Assembly: GCA_002371615.1 (NCBI GenBank)
Contig: DFGA01000052.1
Span: 1 to 25,647 of the forward strand
Length of the DNA stretch: 25,647 nucleotides
Origin: Lachnospiraceae bacterium UBA3762
GTDB lineage: Bacteria; Bacillota; Clostridia; Lachnospirales; Lachnospiraceae
Direction of reading: 5' to 3'
The position numbers and the translations under genes were made by a program. The notes beneath the pieces were generated by a model. That model was not told the origin of the DNA and did not search any database. It was given only the letters and a program-made list of their open reading frames with translations. Shown piece after piece: positions 22,527 through 25,647 of the stretch (its first letter is position 1; each line of letters begins with the position of its first letter).

Positions 22527-23380
22527 TTTTGCACCTTACTCCCGAGTGATTCATTACCCGCTTGCATCAGAAGGCTTTCAAACATTCCGAATATTACAAG
22601 TCTTTTGGCCTCTTCGGGGGATATCCCGCGGCTCTTTAAGTAAAACATTATATCCTCATCAAGACTTCCTATGGCGGCACCGTGGGCACCTTCCACATCT
22701 TCTTCCGTACACAGAATCAGCGGTATTGAGCGATTAATTACACCCTCGTCAAGTAATATGACCTTCTCTCTCTCATCACCTTTTGAGCCCGATGAACCCG
22801 TCTTGAAATCTATTGTTCCGCGGAATGTTTTGTATGCTTTATCCGCAAGTGCCCCGCTTGCATGGATTCTGCTGTTGCTCATTCTTCCGTAATGATTGAC
22901 AACATAATTCATATCGAGGATTCCATCTCCTCCCGTAAAATATGCACAACTTATATCCGCACTGCTTCCGTCACCTGCAAGATCAGCCGTAAGATCGCTG
23001 TACACAATGCCACTGTCCGGAAACATCTGGATAATCTCCAGTTCTGCTCTATCCCCGACTTTTCCGCTGACTCTGTTTATAAGTCTTCCGGATGATTCGG
23101 AAACATTTGCCTGTATTATCTTAAGGCCCGACCCTTTTCCAAGGTTTATATCGGTCCTGGCGTTAAGCGTTCCCTCAAAATCATATGCCATCGATACCGT
23201 TATGTTCCTATTGTCCGGAACATTTATAAGTATCTGTTTATCGCCTTCTTTGTCGAATTCAAGTTCTGCGTTGTCCGATATTTCTATTATTTCCGGACGC
23301 CCCGGTTCATAATCGACTTCGGTTTCATTCAACCGGAGGTGATTAAACGTACCGGCCGGAAGTTTATTCATCCTGATCAT
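22502..23380 (-). CDS. sufD: Fe-S cluster scaffold protein SufD
   Basis: This is a 292-residue member of the SufB/SufD beta-helix family, with repeated short strands and the C-terminal helices SLDEDIMFYLKSRGISPEEAKRLVIFGMFESLL. The segment EGAHGAAIGSLDED holds the His equivalent to the one that lines the cluster-assembly site with SufB. It is clearly shorter than typical SufD (about 420-440), lacking most of the N-terminal region, as seen in compact clostridial versions. AAGGAAG stands before the ATG at 23380, which overlaps the sufB stop by 4 nt. It is SufD rather than a second SufB by position and length. Confidence 0.9.
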   Translation of the reverse strand: MIRMNKLPAGTFNHLRLNETEVDYEPGRPEIIEISDNAELEFDKEGDKQILINVPDNRNITVSMAYDFEGTLNARTDINLGKGSGLKIIQANVSESSGRLINRVSGKVGDRAELEIIQMFPDSGIVYSDLTADLAGDGSSADISCAYFTGGDGILDMNYVVNHYGRMSNSRIHASGALADKAYKTFRGTIDFKTGSSGSKGDEREKVILLDEGVINRSIPLILCTEEDVEGAHGAAIGSLDEDIMFYLKSRGISPEEAKRLVIFGMFESLLMQAGNESLGSKVQKCLQKIRM

Positions 23381-24786
23381 CCGATACTTCCTTTCATTTC
23401 AAGCCTTATAAGATTGTTCATCTCTATTGCATACTCAAGGGGAAGCTCCTTGCTGACATTGTCGGCAAATCCGCTGACAATAAGAGCCTTGGCATCTTCC
23501 TCACTCAGTCCTCTTGACATCAGATAGAATACGGCCTCATCACTTATCCTTCCTATCTGGGCTTCATGTCCGACGTCAGCTTTATTGGTCCGTATGTCCA
23601 TGGCCGGAATAGTATCGGACCTTGATATACTGTCAAGCATTAGCGACTCACATGATACCGAACTTTTTGAGCCTTCCGCTGTCCTGTCGATCCTGACCGA
23701 ACTTCTGAACGTGCACACGCCTCCGCCCTTTGATATTGATTTTGTATTGATATAGGAACTCGTATTCTTGCCGGTATGTACTACCTTGGCGCCGGTATCA
23801 AGGTTCTGACCCGTACCGGCGAATGATATACCGGTAAACTCCATTTGCGAGTTATCGCCCTTTAATATGCTCATAGGATACAGGTAGGAAATATGGGATC
23901 CGAACGACCCCGACACCCATTCGATCCTTCCTCCTTCTTCTACTACTGCCCTTTTACTGTTCAGGTTATACATATTCTTGGACCAGTTTTCTATAGTCGA
24001 ATAACGAAGTCTCGCGCCCTTTCCCACATACAGTTCCACGCATCCCGCATGAAGATTGGCAACGTTGTATTTCGGTGCGGAACACCCTTCGATAAAATGA
24101 AGGTCAGCCCCGTCTTCAACAATGATCAGTGTGTGCTCAAACTGACCCGCCCCCTTTGCGTTGAGCCTGAAATATGACTGAAGCGGAATATCCACCTTCA
24201 CACCTTTCGGAACATATACGAAGGATCCTCCCGACCATACGGCGCCGTGAAGTGCCGCAAACTTATGATCGTTTGGCGGTATCAGCTTCATAAACTTTTC
24301 CTTTATAAGACCGGCATATTCACCGCGAAGAGCACTTTCAATATCACTGTAGACAACGCCCTGTCTGGCTACATCCTCTTTGACGTTGTGATACACAAGT
24401 TCCGAGTCATACTGGGCACCCACCCCCGCAAGTGATTTTCTCTCCGCCTGAGGGATCCCCAGTTTTTCAAAAGTATCCTTTATCTCCTCGGGTACCGCGT
24501 CCCAGTTATCAGCCATTTTAGTGTTTTTGCGTACATAAGTAGCAATATGGTCTATATCAAGCCCTTCTATGGAAGGCCCCCAATTCGGAAAATCTATTTC
24601 ATTGTAAAGCTTCAGTGACTCAAGCCTCAGCTGCCTCATCCAATCCGGATCATTCTTCTCCTCCGAGATCTGAAGTACAATTTCTTCCGTCAGACCATCT
24701 TCAAGGCGGTATGCATCCTTATCCTCATTTCTGAAATCATACAGACTCCTGTCTATATCTTCCACATATGTCTTATCTGCCATCAT
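23377..24786 (-). CDS. sufB: Fe-S cluster scaffold protein SufB
   Basis: This is a 469-residue scaffold subunit. Typical blocks are GVGAQYDSELVYHNVKEDVA, GAVWSGGSFVYVPKGVKVD, FEHTLIIVEDGADLHFIEGC, GKNTSSYINTKSISKGGG and, near the end, VSCESLMLDSISRSDTIPAM and ADVGHEAQIGRISDEAVFYL. The Cys in VSCES and Glu in HEAQIG match residues needed for cluster building in the SufB core. The start is the ATG at 24786, one base after the sufC stop; reading from 24822 would overlap sufC for no reason. No strong ribosome binding site is seen, so translation is coupled to sufC. SufBCD is the cytosolic scaffold complex. Confidence 0.95.
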   Translation of the reverse strand: MMADKTYVEDIDRSLYDFRNEDKDAYRLEDGLTEEIVLQISEEKNDPDWMRQLRLESLKLYNEIDFPNWGPSIEGLDIDHIATYVRKNTKMADNWDAVPEEIKDTFEKLGIPQAERKSLAGVGAQYDSELVYHNVKEDVARQGVVYSDIESALRGEYAGLIKEKFMKLIPPNDHKFAALHGAVWSGGSFVYVPKGVKVDIPLQSYFRLNAKGAGQFEHTLIIVEDGADLHFIEGCSAPKYNVANLHAGCVELYVGKGARLRYSTIENWSKNMYNLNSKRAVVEEGGRIEWVSGSFGSHISYLYPMSILKGDNSQMEFTGISFAGTGQNLDTGAKVVHTGKNTSSYINTKSISKGGGVCTFRSSVRIDRTAEGSKSSVSCESLMLDSISRSDTIPAMDIRTNKADVGHEAQIGRISDEAVFYLMSRGLSEEDAKALIVSGFADNVSKELPLEYAIEMNNLIRLEMKGSIG

Positions 24787-24787
24787 A

Positions 24788-25534
24788 TTATTCCGTTTCC
24801 CACTTAGAATATCCGTTTGCATTTATCTCATCTATAAGTTCGCTTCCTCCGCTCTTTACGATGCTGCCCTCTACCATCACATGACTTCTGTCTACATGCA
24901 GGCTGTCCAGTATTCCCATACTATGGGTAATTACAAGAAGAGAACCATTGCAACGTCTCTGATACTCACTGATCCCCGATGATACGATCCTTACCGCATC
25001 AACATCAAGACCGGAATCAGTCTCGTCAAGTATGGCAAGCTTCGGCTCAAGCATAAGGAGCTGTAATATTTCCGCTTTCTTCTTTTCCCCTCCGGAAAAT
25101 CCCACATTAAGGTCTCTTTCGGCATAGTTTTCATCCATTCCGAGCAGATCCATTGTTTCTTTAAGTTTCTTCCTGTATTCCCAAAGTTTGACCCTGTTCC
25201 CGGTTATCTGTTCAAGAGCACTCTTTATAAATGACAAGAGCGTAACCCCCGGAACTTCAGGAGGATTTTGAAAAGAAAGGAACAACCCTCTTTTTGCTCT
25301 CTCATTCGCCGGCTCTTCTGTAATATCCACCCCGTCAAACAATATGCTCCCCTTTGTTATCTCATATTTGGGGCTGCCCATAATAGCAAGGCCCAGAGTG
25401 GATTTTCCCGTTCCGTTCGGACCCATAAGTACATGTGTCTCACCGTAACCTACCTCAAGGCAGGCTCCTGTAAGTATCTCCTTGTCGCCCGCATTAACCC
25501 GGAGATTGCTGACTGTAAGTATATTTTTACCCAT
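24788..25534 (-). CDS. sufC: Fe-S cluster assembly ATPase SufC
   Basis: This is a 248-residue soluble ABC ATPase. Walker A is GPNGTGKST (38-46), the Q-loop SFQNPPEVPGV, signature FSGGE (146-150), Walker B LAILDETDSGLDVDA (166-180) and the switch H204. The Q-loop followed by PPEVPGV and the ETDSGLD wording are diagnostic of SufC. The start is the ATG at 25534, with AGGTGG 8 nt upstream; the in-frame GTG at 25546 would sit in the ribosome binding site. It is the first gene of sufCBDSU-rrf2-lysR, behind a promoter overlapped by inverted repeats. SufC drives conformational change of the SufBD scaffold. Confidence 0.95.
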   Translation of the reverse strand: MGKNILTVSNLRVNAGDKEILTGACLEVGYGETHVLMGPNGTGKSTLGLAIMGSPKYEITKGSILFDGVDITEEPANERAKRGLFLSFQNPPEVPGVTLLSFIKSALEQITGNRVKLWEYRKKLKETMDLLGMDENYAERDLNVGFSGGEKKKAEILQLLMLEPKLAILDETDSGLDVDAVRIVSSGISEYQRRCNGSLLVITHSMGILDSLHVDRSHVMVEGSIVKSGGSELIDEINANGYSKWETE

Positions 25535-25587
25535 AATAAACACCACCTGAATTACTTAATATCCTGTAAACTATTCTTACCGGAATG

Positions 25588-25636
25588 AATATACACCTAT
25601 TCCCCTACTAGGTCAATAGGTAATTAATCGAGTAGG
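25588..25636 (-). promoter_or_regulatory. suf operon promoter with overlapping inverted repeats
   Basis: On the minus strand, -35 TTGACC (25616-25611), a 17-nt spacer and -10 TATATT (25593-25588) precede sufC. ACCTATT and AATAGGT (25595-25601 and 25615-25621) flank the spacer as a perfect 7-bp inverted repeat. CCTACT and AGTAGG (25604-25609 and 25631-25636) form a second one that reaches upstream of the -35. Either could bind the Rrf2-type regulator encoded in the operon. The leader to sufC is about 46 nt. Confidence 0.6.
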
Positions 25637-25647
25637 AGGAATTTCTC

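Overview
The window looks like chromosomal DNA of an anaerobic Clostridia member, most likely Lachnospiraceae (inference). The evidence is a moderate GC content, strong AGGAGG-type ribosome binding sites, families typical of that group (DUF6110, DUF3793, AlkZ-related, DUF815, SufCBDSU with an Rrf2 regulator) and tight operons with ATGA overlaps. Essentially every gene lies on the minus strand, so transcription runs from high to low coordinates. No rRNA, tRNA, CRISPR array, insertion sequence or phage gene was seen.

Layout in transcription order. (1) 25636-19444 is a suf operon, sufC-sufB-sufD-sufS-sufU-rrf2-lysR, with a sigma70-type promoter overlapped by inverted repeats. (2) 19367-18705 is an L-2-amino-thiazoline-4-carboxylate hydrolase-family gene with its own promoter and operator. 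(3) 18499-14656 holds a pair of exporter-fold ABC half-transporters behind a structured leader, followed by the remains of a TetR regulator. (4) 14661-11724 holds an NhaC-type antiporter and a DUF815 ATPase. (5) 11679-6740 is an iron-transport operon: feoA, feoB, DUF6110, an unusual P-type ATPase and a truncated DUF3793 gene. (6) 6728-5072 holds an AlkZ-related gene and an HD-GYP phosphodiesterase. (7) 4936-2268 is a TetR-led redox operon: ABM monooxygenase, carboxymuconolactone decarboxylase-like protein, a gutted flavodoxin lipoprotein and a DUF4405/SUMF1 protein cut short. A decayed GNAT gene follows. (8) 1847-1 holds a methyltransferase and a metallo-beta-lactamase/methyltransferase fusion that runs off the left edge.

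The unifying signal is a 16-bp palindrome, GTTAG-N6-CTAAC, present seven times. Every copy is intergenic or sits on a gene start: before the methyltransferase operon, DUF3793, feoA (twice), the ABC pair (twice) and the thiazoline hydrolase gene. Three copies lie exactly 5 nt downstream of a -10 hexamer. Because feoAB is a target, this is probably a metal (iron) regulon. Its regulator is not encoded in the window. The targets invite the hypothesis of a metallophore or thiazoline-compound uptake and processing system.

A second theme is gene decay by internal or terminal deletion. The flavodoxin lipoprotein, SUMF1 domain, GNAT, TetR and DUF3793 genes are all remnants among otherwise intact operons.
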